The position numbers and the translations under genes were made by a program. From Ruegeria profundi (GTDB taxonomy: Bacteria > Pseudomonadota > Alphaproteobacteria > Rhodobacterales > Rhodobacteraceae): a DNA stretch of 64,000 nt. This document shows positions 1 to 7,888 of this stretch, one piece after another. Positions within the stretch are counted from its first letter, which is position 1. Each line of letters opens with the position of its first letter. The stretch covers positions 1 to 64,000 of the forward strand of contig NZ_LQBP01000005.1 of NCBI RefSeq assembly GCF_001507545.1, written 5' to 3'. Below the pieces are notes generated by a model that did no database searches, had not been told where the DNA came from, and saw only the letters and a program-made list of their open reading frames with translations.

Positions 1-257
1 CCAATCGTCAGGCAGACGCGCCCATCTACAAAATCTCTGTGCCCCAATCAGTGCCCAGCGAACGCCACCAGCGCCAATACCGCGAGAGCGGTTTCGTCCA
101 TGTCCGCAAAGTAGACGTTCAAGCAAGTTGCAGCGAACGACCGCAATGCGGACTCAGCCGTCATTGGTGGACGAAGCTAAACGGACTTTGCGACAAAGGA
201 CTTGGCTTTGATCTAAAATTGATTGGATTTAACCAATTTGAAATCTTCAACGCTGCC
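1..257. other. left edge, no supported gene
   Basis: No convincing coding sequence is visible. The stretch is moderately AT-rich and belongs to the inferred island. A rightward open frame from 39 runs to 320, but it shows no family resemblance and overlaps the opposite-strand secreted-protein gene, so it is not called. Confidence 0.4.
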
Positions 258-782
258 TTAGTGGGAGAAATCGAAGCCACCAATAACTGCGAAATATGTA
301 GCCTTTCTGTTCTCCCATAGAGAGGCAAAAGTCTCGCAATCGACAGTGAAGAGTTTGCCATTTGAAGCTGTGTACAAACGCAATGATCTACCTCCGGGCG
401 CCAAAGGGATCGAAACCTCATATCTCACGCCGTTCTCTCCCGATGGTAAAATCAAACTCGTTTTTCGAACCACTTTTGCTTTCAGCCAACTTTGCGAGGC
501 CACAAGTTCATTTGCCCATTTCTTCAGTTCAGCGTGGCTATAGCGCCGCTTTTTCTCTTTCAACAACGCCCAATGAACACCACAAACGGATAGACCATCA
601 GGGGAAGTGAACAAAACAGGAGATGATTTGGAATTCTCTACGGTCCAATCGGAAGGCACAATGATATGCCAGTCATCATTTTTCCCCCTTACTTGCTTAT
701 ACGTTTCGGCGGCAAAAAGTTCCAAAGTCCATAAAATCATTGAGCATGAACACATTAGCAGGACAAAACTGCGGAGCATCAT
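258..782 (-). CDS. secreted protein of unknown function
   Basis: I do not recognise the family. The 174-residue product starts with a hydrophobic stretch (about residues 4-24) ending at LFAAE, which reads as a Sec signal peptide, so a periplasmic or secreted location is likely. The mature part has mixed alpha/beta character with WHIIVPSDWTVEN near its start and two cysteines (in VCGV and TVDCE) that could pair. The pattern loosely recalls PsbP/DUF1795-like proteins that open with a 'P.gW' segment, but I cannot confirm this. The gene lies in the AT-richer island left of the tRNA-Lys scar and transcribes leftward, as do the Sel1 and integrase genes. It is probably accessory cargo. Confidence 0.6.
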   Translation of the reverse strand: MMLRSFVLLMCSCSMILWTLELFAAETYKQVRGKNDDWHIIVPSDWTVENSKSSPVLFTSPDGLSVCGVHWALLKEKKRRYSHAELKKWANELVASQSWLKAKVVRKTSLILPSGENGVRYEVSIPLAPGGRSLRLYTASNGKLFTVDCETFASLWENRKATYFAVIGGFDFSH

Positions 783-915
783 TCCTTCTCCGAATTGGCT
801 GAATTCATTGCGATATCGAACTTGCGGTTCTGCCTTTGCTAAATTTGTTTCGCTTTACTTGCTCTGTTCTTCGCTGAATGCCTTAGTGTTGAGATGCGTG
901 GATCAAGCGCTTGTT

Positions 916-1527
916 TCAATCACAGTTTCGATAGTTGGATCGGAAACAGTTTTCTGCTAGGCGACTTGCCTCTTTGAGCTCGGCAGACGTCATTTTGGAA
1001 GACAACTTAAATTGATACAAGGTAGCGTTTTTGTGTCCATTCTTGATTGCCAGCGTCCACCAAGCGTAAGCCAAGACCTTGCTTTTCTTCACGCCGCGAC
1101 CTTTCTCGTAAGCAATTGCGAGATTGTTTTGAGACGAGGCGTGACCTTGTTTAGCTGCCAAACGATACCAGTTGGCAGCTTTCTTGTCGTCAACTCGCAA
1201 GCAAGTACCAGAGTCGTAGGCGACACCAATATTATGTTGAGCCATTGCATTTCCTTGCTTGGCCGATTTGTTGAGTAGATCTATTGCTTTGGCGCAATCC
1301 TGTTTGAAATGTTTGCCGGTTAGATACGCTATTCCGAGATGAAGTTGTGCGCGAGGATCTCCGCGTTCGGACAACTTTGCAAACTGCGACAACGCACTTG
1401 CTACGTCCCCTCGCTTGTAGGCAGCTACTGCATTCTCGTATTCTCCTGCGTGCGCTGAAGCGCCAAAAAATGTGAGTAGAAGAACCAAAACTCTGGATAG
1501 AAGCTGTATCAAGGTTGCGCCCCCCAT
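916..1527 (-). CDS. Sel1-repeat (TPR-like) periplasmic protein
   Basis: A 203-residue protein with an N-terminal hydrophobic signal (LLSRVLVLLLTFFGASAHAG) followed by about four Sel1-like repeats, for example PRAQLHLGIAYLTGKH, AMAQHNIGVAYDSG and ASSQNNLAIAYEKGRGV. Sel1 repeats form an alpha-solenoid that mediates protein contacts, so this is probably a periplasmic scaffold or adaptor; the partner is unknown. The open frame runs 35 codons further upstream, but the ATG at 1527 places the signal peptide at the true N terminus and is preferred. The last residues (NCFRSNYRNCD) carry a cysteine pair. It is island cargo, on the same strand as its neighbours. Family call is firm; role is not known. 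Confidence 0.8.
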   Translation of the reverse strand: MGGATLIQLLSRVLVLLLTFFGASAHAGEYENAVAAYKRGDVASALSQFAKLSERGDPRAQLHLGIAYLTGKHFKQDCAKAIDLLNKSAKQGNAMAQHNIGVAYDSGTCLRVDDKKAANWYRLAAKQGHASSQNNLAIAYEKGRGVKKSKVLAYAWWTLAIKNGHKNATLYQFKLSSKMTSAELKEASRLAENCFRSNYRNCD

Positions 1528-1975
1528 ATCCAAGACAGGTATTGTCTGCAATTTGTCCCCCAGAGCTTTTCCGTCTTGAATGTAGTTACAAGATAGTGGT
1601 GTTAGGATTGGGATCGCCTTGATCTGGCTCAATCATTGTGGGCGGTGTTCTTGGTTCGCATACAAGGAAGTCCCGACCCTTTTCAAAAACGAGTCAAACA
1701 AGACCTTGAGTTATCAGTTTTCGATTGTAGCGCAATTTCCGCCGTCAATCCGTTTCAGCTGTACTATCGGCTCTGCCGCATAGAACGACCGTGCCTTGAA
1801 CGCTGATTTGTCCGTCTGGCAGTTTTCCCGTTGGTCAGAACCTGCCGCTTTGGAGCGAACGGTGGCATTTTCTGATTTGGAGAAATTCCGCTTTGGGCTC
1901 GAAGCGGAAGATTAACGGGAGATTCCGAAAGTCTGCTTAGGAGCGGCGAGCGGACGATCCCGCCCGCCTAAATCG
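1528..1975. other. intergenic region in the island
   Basis: About 450 bases between the Sel1 gene and the short recombinase. It must hold the promoter of the leftward Sel1 gene. I see no plausible open frame, RNA gene or clear repeat. The right half (about 1780-1970) has interspersed GAACG/GGAG stretches that look like degenerate, formerly coding DNA. Confidence 0.35.
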
Positions 1976-2608
1976 TTAAAGATCGATACGTTCGGCAATA
2001 CTAAGCGCGTCTTCAAGCTCGACGCCAAGGTAACGCACCGTACTGTCCACTTTGCTGTGACCGAGCAGAAGTTGAACGGCACGTAGGTTTCCGGTCTTTC
2101 TGTATATCAAGGCCGCTTTGGTGCGCCTAAGCGAATGCGTTCCGTAGCTGGACGGATCGAGACCAATCGCTGACACCCATTCCCGGACAAGCCTAGCGTA
2201 TTGCCGGGTCGAAAGATGCGGCAAAGCATGCATACGACTTGGAAACAGATACCGTTGTCCATGCATGTGTTGAGAAGAGACCCATTGCGACACGACTTCA
2301 CGTGTATTCTCCGTCACTTCAAATTGCACTGGCTTTGCAGTTTTACGTTGAACAACGGATACCCGATCGCGAACAGAATTGCCGACGGCGAGATCGTTAA
2401 CCCTCAGGCGGACGAGATCGCACCCGCGCAACTTGCTATCGATGGCAAGATTGAACAGTGCCAGGTCTCTCAGCTTGTTTGCAAGTTCGAGCCGAGCGCG
2501 AATGGCCCAGACTTGCTTTGACTGCAATGGCCGCTTCTGTCCGACTAGTCTGCCTTTGTTCCAAGGCGGACGACGCGTTGTGACAACGGGAAGTAGAGAT
2601 TTGGACAT
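1976..2608 (-). CDS. short tyrosine recombinase
   Basis: A 210-residue member of the tyrosine recombinase (phage integrase) superfamily containing essentially only the catalytic domain. Visible active-site parts are an Arg in the SKLRGCDLVRLRV segment, the H-x-x-R box in THSLRRTKAAL, and the GHSKVDSTVRYLG segment with the second His and the Tyr nucleophile. The usual N-terminal arm-binding and full core-binding domains are missing; stand-alone enzymes of this size are common on proteobacterial plasmids and islands. The start at 2608 (MSKSLLPVV) is chosen over an upstream ATG because the extra 14 residues look non-conserved. It sits 104 bp downstream of the P4-type integrase, transcribed the same way, and probably belongs to the same mobile element. 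Confidence 0.85.
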   Translation of the reverse strand: MSKSLLPVVTTRRPPWNKGRLVGQKRPLQSKQVWAIRARLELANKLRDLALFNLAIDSKLRGCDLVRLRVNDLAVGNSVRDRVSVVQRKTAKPVQFEVTENTREVVSQWVSSQHMHGQRYLFPSRMHALPHLSTRQYARLVREWVSAIGLDPSSYGTHSLRRTKAALIYRKTGNLRAVQLLLGHSKVDSTVRYLGVELEDALSIAERIDL

Positions 2609-2712
2609 CTTATATCTCCGTCCATTCCCTTCCGTCCCAAACATCGACACTGTGCCGACAGCTGCAGTCTAATTGCCGCTCGCGTGTCTTCAGCACAGGA
2701 AATTCTCAGGTT

Positions 2713-3876
2713 TCAGGAACTGCCACCGCTGATCTTCTTACCCATCACATCCGCTGCCTGCCGCAACGGGTCATCTGCGAGGTGCGCGTAGCGTTGCGTG
2801 GTAGACTGGTTCGTGTGTCCAAGCAATCGACCGACTATAGGCAGACTCAGACCGCTGGAAACGAGATGCGACGCATGCGTATGCCGATTGTCGTGGATAC
2901 GGTAGTCTTGAAGACCTGCTGATGTGGTGACCGAGCTCCAAAATTTCTTCAGATCTTTGTACGGTTGGTCCGGAGAGCGTCCCGGAAACAACCAACGACT
3001 TTCAGGAGATGCCCCTGCTTTCATTGCCGCAAGTAAATCACAGGTTGCTGACGAAATCGGCAGGTGCTCACGTCGCTTTTGCTTTGTGTGGTGCGACGGC
3101 TTTGTCCAGACCGCGCGATCCAAATCGAAGTCTTCCCATTTTGCCTTCAGCACTTCGCCGATCCGTGCGCCTGTCAGGAGCTGCAGGCGAATAGCGTTCG
3201 CTGCAACCTGATTTGGATGCTCTGACAGAGCCACCAAAAGTCTTTGCAGCTCACCGTCTGACAACCAGCGGTCCCGCTTTTCCTCGGGGAACTTTTCTAT
3301 GCCACGTGCCGGATTGTCAGAACGCTGACCCCAGCGCACAGACAGTTCAAACATTTTCGACATGAGCGCCAGAGTGCGATTGGCTTGATAGGGCGTATCA
3401 CGCATTTGATTGTGAAGCTTCTGAACATGCTGATGCGTCACTTCAATGACTTTAAGATCCCCAAGCTTGGGGAGAATGTATCTGTCCAGCATTGACCGAT
3501 CATTCCGAACGCTACCGGGACGTTTCTTCGGTTCCGCATGTTCGGTCATGTATTGCGTGGCAAGTGAGTTCACCGTTGGTGAATGCCTTAGGCTTTGAGC
3601 ATCGGCGACAGGGTCTGCGCCACGTACCACGTCAGCAAGAAGCGCGCGTGCTATTTCGCGGGCGGCGCCCAAAGTCAAGGTCGGCCCATATCGCCCAAGT
3701 GTCTTGCGTTTCGACCGACCGGTTTGTTTGTTGCGATATTGAACTAAGAAGCTTTTGACGCCGGTCGTTTTCACGCGAAGTCCAAAACCCGGCAGACCGT
3801 CGTCCCAATATATCGTGTCCCGGTTTGTTGCTGAAAGGCGATCGACACTTGATTTTGTTAATCTGACGTTGGGCAT
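2713..3876 (-). CDS. P4-type tyrosine integrase (DUF4102 family)
   Basis: A 387-residue site-specific recombinase. The N-terminal 80 or so residues are a DUF4102 arm-binding domain (LTKSSVDRL, WDDGLPGFGLRV, KTLGRYGPTLTLGAARE). The core-binding helices follow, then the catalytic domain with LLTGARIGEVL (Arg I), HDNRHTHASHLVSSG (H-x-x-R), LLGHTNQSTTQRYAHL (second His and Tyr nucleophile). Such integrases put islands into the 3' ends of tRNA genes. Here the gene's 5' end faces a tRNA-Lys 3' fragment about 155 bp away, exactly where such an attachment site is expected. Start 3876 (MPNVRLTK) is preferred to 3915. The gene looks complete, so the element may still be able to excise if the other end is intact. 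Confidence 0.93.
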   Translation of the reverse strand: MPNVRLTKSSVDRLSATNRDTIYWDDGLPGFGLRVKTTGVKSFLVQYRNKQTGRSKRKTLGRYGPTLTLGAAREIARALLADVVRGADPVADAQSLRHSPTVNSLATQYMTEHAEPKKRPGSVRNDRSMLDRYILPKLGDLKVIEVTHQHVQKLHNQMRDTPYQANRTLALMSKMFELSVRWGQRSDNPARGIEKFPEEKRDRWLSDGELQRLLVALSEHPNQVAANAIRLQLLTGARIGEVLKAKWEDFDLDRAVWTKPSHHTKQKRREHLPISSATCDLLAAMKAGASPESRWLFPGRSPDQPYKDLKKFWSSVTTSAGLQDYRIHDNRHTHASHLVSSGLSLPIVGRLLGHTNQSTTQRYAHLADDPLRQAADVMGKKISGGSS

Positions 3877-4032
3877 ATTGGTCTCAGACGGCTTGGGTAA
3901 GCACAAGGTAAGCAAAGTGTGGAGATTTGGGAAGGGTCTTATAGAAACCTCTGCACGCTAAAGCTTTTGTTATTGAAGAGAATATACTGTCCAATCGAAT
4001 TGGCTACAATGCTGTCGAAAAGGGGCTTATAA

Positions 4033-4079
4033 GACTTTTAATCAGTGGGTCGCAGGTTCGAATCCTGCACGGCTCACCA
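4033..4079 (+). repeat. attachment-site scar: 3' half of tRNA-Lys(UUU)
   Basis: The 47 bases contain the anticodon loop CTTTTAA, the variable region, a perfect T arm (GCAGG...CCTGC around TTCGAAT), the 3' acceptor strand ACGGCTC and CCA. The required 5' acceptor strand GAGCCGT and a D arm are absent from the bases upstream, so this is not a functional tRNA. It is the fragment left when an element integrates into a tRNA 3' end. Its orientation means the island lies to its left and the restored full tRNA-Lys should lie at the island's other end, outside the window. Confidence 0.85.
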
Positions 4080-4736
4080 CTTCTATAACAGTAGTAAAAC
4101 CTGCATGCGTCGTCGGTTACTGCCTTTCGCAGAGATTCGCTTTCCAAGGGCATACGGCCGTTCTTTAATGAGAACTTCCAAGTGCCAAAGAGGCGCAGTT
4201 GATGCACTTTTCGTCGCGCTTAGGTACCGGCTGCTACAGAAGGTTTGGGATGAGGTTTAATTGATTTTGAATAGATTGATTTCGTCCTGCAAAGCCATCG
4301 GTTTTTATATTGCCATTTGGTCAGACAAATCCGGGCTCGCGACGATATCCCAAGGGGTAGTTCGTCACGACAATTAGCGGCTTAGTGACCCGGATTTCTT
4401 GCACAGCTCAAAAGTTTTCCACCTCGAGCAGCTTACAGCACAGAGATCAACACATTGGCGGCACCCGCAAATCCGGCCAATGCCGCTGCGCTTGCCAAGG
4501 TTATGCAAATTATTTCCCACACGCTTAGTTTCATTATGGCCCCCACCAAAATGCCCGTTACCGTGCAGATAGATCAGATCGGGAATATCGAAAAGGTAGG
4601 GTCAGTTTACGTTGCGGAAACTCGCTTCGTGGACAGCGCATATTCGCCGAGATACGGTGCTTTCGGATGACTGGTGGCCGTTTTGGACCAAATTGAAACT
4701 TGACCTGTAGCCGTTCAGCATCACCTGACGCTGCTA
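4080..4736. other. long intergenic region at the island junction
   Basis: About 650 bases between the tRNA scar and the acyl-CoA-dehydrogenase gene. Apart from one possible 33-codon leftward frame (4433-4534) I see no gene. A rightward open frame from about 4045 to 4260 begins inside the tRNA fragment, so it is an artefact at its start, although its tail (ending KVWDEV) could be the remnant of an old gene. No tRNA, IS end or clear terminator was recognised. Confidence 0.4.
4433..4534 (-). CDS. possible 33-residue single-span membrane peptide
   Basis: A short leftward frame from an ATG at 4534, preceded by a GGTGGGGG purine-rich stretch at about ribosome-binding distance. It encodes one hydrophobic helix beginning MKLSVWEIICITLASAAAL and ending in VLISVL. 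Small one-helix proteins are easily missed, and the amino-acid pattern is a clean membrane span, which is why it is listed. No homologue is known to me, and the surrounding region carries no other coding signal, so chance is a real alternative. Confidence 0.25.
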   Translation of the reverse strand: MKLSVWEIICITLASAAALAGFAGAANVLISVL

Positions 4737-5888
4737 TCAGGCCTTTACCGATCCTTTCTGATAGGCTGCGATAAGAAGGCGTTGAATGTCTGACGTTCCG
4801 CCCAGCGTAATCGTGCCTGCCATATCGCGAACCATCCGTTCGCATTCTCCGGTCAAATAGCCGCTTGCACCGTTGATCCGCTGCGCGTCCAGTGCATTTT
4901 CTAGCAAAGATTCCGCAACCTGTAGCTTTGCCACCGACGGGGTCATGCGATTTTGGATACCGGCATCCAATTCTCGCGCGGCGTTTTCGATCAAGAGGCG
5001 GGCGATCTCATAGCGGACCTGCATATCGGCCAGACGATTCGAGACGGTTTGATTGTTGATGATTGGCCTACCATTCGGCGCGCGATCTCGGGCAAACAAC
5101 ACCGTCTCGTCCAACTGCCGTTTCATCGCCCCGACATGGCTTGAGAAAATGAAACTTCGTTCCCACGCAATCGAAAGGTTGAATATGGCATGCCCGGACC
5201 CTTCCGACCCTAAAAGGGAGGTTTGGGGAATTTCGACGTTTTCAAATGTCAGTTTCCCGGTGGGAACGGTTCGATGGCCAGCCTTTTCATAAGGCGCGCT
5301 TTTCGAAATGCCGGGCAGGTTCAGATCAACTAAGAACGCTGACATTCCCCAAGCCCCGAGATCAGGGTTGGTTAATGCAAAAACTTGGGCAACGTCGGCG
5401 GCAGGTGCCATCCCGATCCAAATCTTCTCACCGTTCAGAACATACCCGTTTTGCGTTTTCTGAGCCGTCGCGCGAATTCCCGTCACGTCTGAGCCGCTAT
5501 TCGTCTCGGTCACGGCATGCGCACAGATTGCATCACCATTGATCAGGATCGGCAAAAAGGTCGATTTCTGTTCCTCGCTGCCAAACTCCAGAATTGACTT
5601 CTGCATTGCCCAAAGCTGGCCGTTTAGGCCAAGCAACATGCCATTGTCCCGACACCCTTCGCCCAGCGCGTGCAGCGCCTGAACAGCTTCAAGAAACGAC
5701 CGGCCCTCGCCTCCGAACTGTTCCGGCACGGTTAACGCCAGAACCCCGGCGTCGGCAGCCGCGCGCCAAAGGGTTCGCCAATCAGCCGCGTCTTTTGCAC
5801 CGCGTTTGTCGCGCTCTTCTACATCAGCGCTCAGAACCTTTTTGCCCAGGCTGCGGAAGGTTTCGCACTTTTCACCAATCGGTCGCAT
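4737..5888 (-). CDS. acyl-CoA-dehydrogenase-type flavoprotein, likely acts on carrier-bound substrate
   Basis: A 383-residue protein with the full acyl-CoA dehydrogenase fold: substrate/FAD-binding segment AHAVTETNSGSD (about 123-134), NGEKIWIG (152-159), and the C-terminal GGTSDIQRL (363-371). The medium-chain base position (Glu in the YEGT motif) is Gly363 here; a Glu at 243 in AWERSF sits where isovaleryl-CoA dehydrogenase keeps its catalytic Glu. Located 27 bp downstream of a free carrier protein and an adenylating ligase on the same strand, it matches the PltE/CloN3/RedW type, which oxidises prolyl-S-carrier protein to pyrrolyl-S-carrier protein. That substrate is inferred from context; another aminoacyl or acyl thioester is possible. 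Family is certain, substrate is not. Confidence 0.85.
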   Translation of the reverse strand: MRPIGEKCETFRSLGKKVLSADVEERDKRGAKDAADWRTLWRAAADAGVLALTVPEQFGGEGRSFLEAVQALHALGEGCRDNGMLLGLNGQLWAMQKSILEFGSEEQKSTFLPILINGDAICAHAVTETNSGSDVTGIRATAQKTQNGYVLNGEKIWIGMAPAADVAQVFALTNPDLGAWGMSAFLVDLNLPGISKSAPYEKAGHRTVPTGKLTFENVEIPQTSLLGSEGSGHAIFNLSIAWERSFIFSSHVGAMKRQLDETVLFARDRAPNGRPIINNQTVSNRLADMQVRYEIARLLIENAARELDAGIQNRMTPSVAKLQVAESLLENALDAQRINGASGYLTGECERMVRDMAGTITLGGTSDIQRLLIAAYQKGSVKA

Positions 5889-5915
5889 CGGAACACACCT
5901 GTCGTTTGAGCGGGA

Positions 5916-6152
5916 TCAGAGAGTCTTCAACAAACTCATAACATTTTGCACACTGCTGAAGTTTTCGAACGTGATTTTGTCTGCCGGTATTTCGACCTGC
6001 ATCTCCGTTTCCAAATGCGCAACAAGTGTCATGACGGCCAGCGAGTCCAAAAGCCCTGACATCAGCAGCTCATCAGACGGTGCAACCTGCCGACCGTCCA
6101 GAATGGTGCCCGAGATAAAATTTGCGATACCCTGCTCACTCATGCTGCTCAA
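5916..6152 (-). CDS. stand-alone acyl/peptidyl carrier protein
   Basis: A 78-residue carrier protein with the phosphopantetheine attachment motif LLDSLAVM (Ser37) and the usual four-helix length, ending SSVQNVMSLLKTL. It would be activated by a 4'-phosphopantetheinyl transferase, not seen in this window. Its ATG overlaps the ligase stop by 4 bases (ATGA), indicating translational coupling, and the dehydrogenase gene follows 27 bp later. This places it as the tether onto which the ligase loads its substrate and on which the dehydrogenase acts. It is not the fatty-acid AcpP, which would sit in a fab cluster. Confidence 0.9.
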   Translation of the reverse strand: MSSMSEQGIANFISGTILDGRQVAPSDELLMSGLLDSLAVMTLVAHLETEMQVEIPADKITFENFSSVQNVMSLLKTL

Positions 6153-7675
6153 TTGTCAGCCTCCAATAGGTGTCTTCGATTGATCTTGCCGGTGCTTGTT
6201 TTGGTGAATGCTTCTTTGAATTCTATTTCGTCAGGAACCATGTAGCCAGGAAGTTTGGAGTGTAGAAATGACTTCAGATCCGCCGCGCTTAACTCCTGGT
6301 TTTCCAACAAAGTGACAAACCCCAGAATTTTGGCACCGTCTGACGAGACAACAGCCGCCGCCTCTGCAACAGCTGCGTGAGAGTTCATTGCCAACTCAAT
6401 CTCATCAAGTTCAATACGATAGCCGCGCACTTTGGCCTGGCGATCTTCGCGTCCCAAGAAAACCCACAGCCCGGATGGATCCTGTTCGACTCTGTCCCCT
6501 GTCCGATAGAAACGCTTACCGTCCAGTGTCGTAAAAGATCGGGTATTCTGTTCGGGATTGTTCCAGTACCCGGTCATCATGGAACTGGATGACACTAACA
6601 ATTCACCGTCGCTTGTGCGCACAAACGTTGCGTGATCCATGGTTCGGCCGATGGGTATCGGTTCGTTGGCGGGGTGGGTGTCAGGAACGGTGTATTCCGA
6701 AACCTGATTGACCTCAGCCGGTCCATATGAATTTGATATTTTTGCAGAAAAAGAAGCGCGCAACAGCGGCAGCGCTGATGGCGGCATCGGTTCGCCACCA
6801 TAAATCAGCCACCGCAGGCGGGACACATCCCGCTTATCAAGCGCGCCGCGCTGGCAAAGCTGCATGAAAGTGTAGGGGACCGAGCTCCAAATCGTCCCGC
6901 CACTGTCTTCCAACAGTTTCGAAAGGCTTGCGGGGAACAGCAGCGCTGGCTCTGGGACAAGTTCGGTCGTTGCGCCCACCATTGCAGGGGTAAAGAAATC
7001 GGCCAGAGAGAAATCAAAATGCAGCGGTACGGTGTTAAAGAACACGTCGTCAGGACTTAACCCATAGTGCCTTATCCAAGCGTGGGAAAACGCGCTGCCC
7101 GAGGAAAATGTGTGACAAATGCCTTTTGGGGTGCCGGTGGAGCCAGATGTAAAGATGATATAGGCCAAATCATCCCGTCTGTTTTCATGACACTCAAAAC
7201 CGTTCGCCTGTTCATCTGGCATCGAACAGTCGCAATCGGGGATTTCTACGCCGACAATATGAACGGACTTTTCGGCGACAATCTTTTTTATCAACGCCTC
7301 ACTTCGCGGGGCGCCAATCACAACCGAAATAGCGCAGTCTGAAATGATCTGGACCAAGCGCGCGACAGGTGCCGTTGGGTCGAGCGGCACGAAAGCGGCA
7401 CCAACCATCCAAGCCGCGTGGATGGCGACTGGCATTTCCAGACCTTTGAACAACGCCAATGCGACACGATCACCGGGTTTGACCCCTGCTGAACGCAAGG
7501 TTACGGCCATAGCCTCGGCTTTCCTGCGCAGTTCAAGGTAGGAAAGGGAAGCTCCGTTGCAGCTGAATGCAACGCGGTCGGGCCATTTTTCGGACGCACG
7601 CCAGAGCGATTTATCAATGTCGCTTATTTCAATAGTATCGTTCAATAGGTCACACCGGCGATTTAGTCGGGTCAT
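6149..7675 (-). CDS. free-standing amino-acid adenylating ligase (NRPS A-domain type)
   Basis: A 508-residue ANL-superfamily enzyme that activates an acid with ATP and loads it on the carrier protein encoded next. Core motifs: A3 FTSGSTGTPKG (about 175-185), A4 HFDFSLADF with Asp221, A5 SYGPAE (316-321), A7 YRTGD (390-394), A8 GREDRQAKVRGYRIELDEIE and A10 TGKINRR with Lys497. The Asp in A4 is the residue that binds the alpha-amino group in amino-acid-specific domains, so an amino acid is expected rather than a fatty or aryl acid. No condensation or thioesterase domain is attached. With the carrier and dehydrogenase it mirrors PltF-PltL-PltE (proline to pyrrole-2-carboxylate). Start 7675 is chosen because the extra 29 residues upstream do not look family-like; the ribosome-binding site is weak. 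Confidence 0.85.
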   Translation of the reverse strand: MTRLNRRCDLLNDTIEISDIDKSLWRASEKWPDRVAFSCNGASLSYLELRRKAEAMAVTLRSAGVKPGDRVALALFKGLEMPVAIHAAWMVGAAFVPLDPTAPVARLVQIISDCAISVVIGAPRSEALIKKIVAEKSVHIVGVEIPDCDCSMPDEQANGFECHENRRDDLAYIIFTSGSTGTPKGICHTFSSGSAFSHAWIRHYGLSPDDVFFNTVPLHFDFSLADFFTPAMVGATTELVPEPALLFPASLSKLLEDSGGTIWSSVPYTFMQLCQRGALDKRDVSRLRWLIYGGEPMPPSALPLLRASFSAKISNSYGPAEVNQVSEYTVPDTHPANEPIPIGRTMDHATFVRTSDGELLVSSSSMMTGYWNNPEQNTRSFTTLDGKRFYRTGDRVEQDPSGLWVFLGREDRQAKVRGYRIELDEIELAMNSHAAVAEAAAVVSSDGAKILGFVTLLENQELSAADLKSFLHSKLPGYMVPDEIEFKEAFTKTSTGKINRRHLLEADN

Positions 7676-7888
7676 GCAGCACGTGACTGGTCGCGCCACA
7701 AACCCAGTCGCTGTCTGTTTCGATCTTAGACTTTTTTCGTTTGCAAAGTGGAGTTGGATCACTTGTGATTAAATTTGTTTGATCTTTTGCAGCCTATTCA
7801 ACTTCAGAGCCAAGCCCGAGCGACACGCGGCGCCAGCGCTGAGAGGAACGGAAGCACCGGTTGCATTGTGCCCTGCAAAGCTGCGTCC

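Noticed and set aside
39-320. 93-codon rightward frame at the left edge
   Set aside because: Overlaps the opposite secreted-protein gene, has no recognisable domain and an amino-acid make-up typical of noncoding DNA.
4004-4079. Functional tRNA-Lys gene
   Set aside because: The T arm, anticodon loop and CCA are there, but the bases that should be the 5' acceptor strand (GAGCCGT) and the D arm do not match, so it cannot fold as a full tRNA.
4045-4260. 71-codon rightward frame across the tRNA scar
   Set aside because: Its first residues are the tRNA fragment read as protein; there is no ribosome site and no family pattern.
4455-4670. 71-codon rightward frame with TTG start
   Set aside because: No ribosome site and no family pattern; it overlaps the opposite-strand peptide, which looks slightly better.
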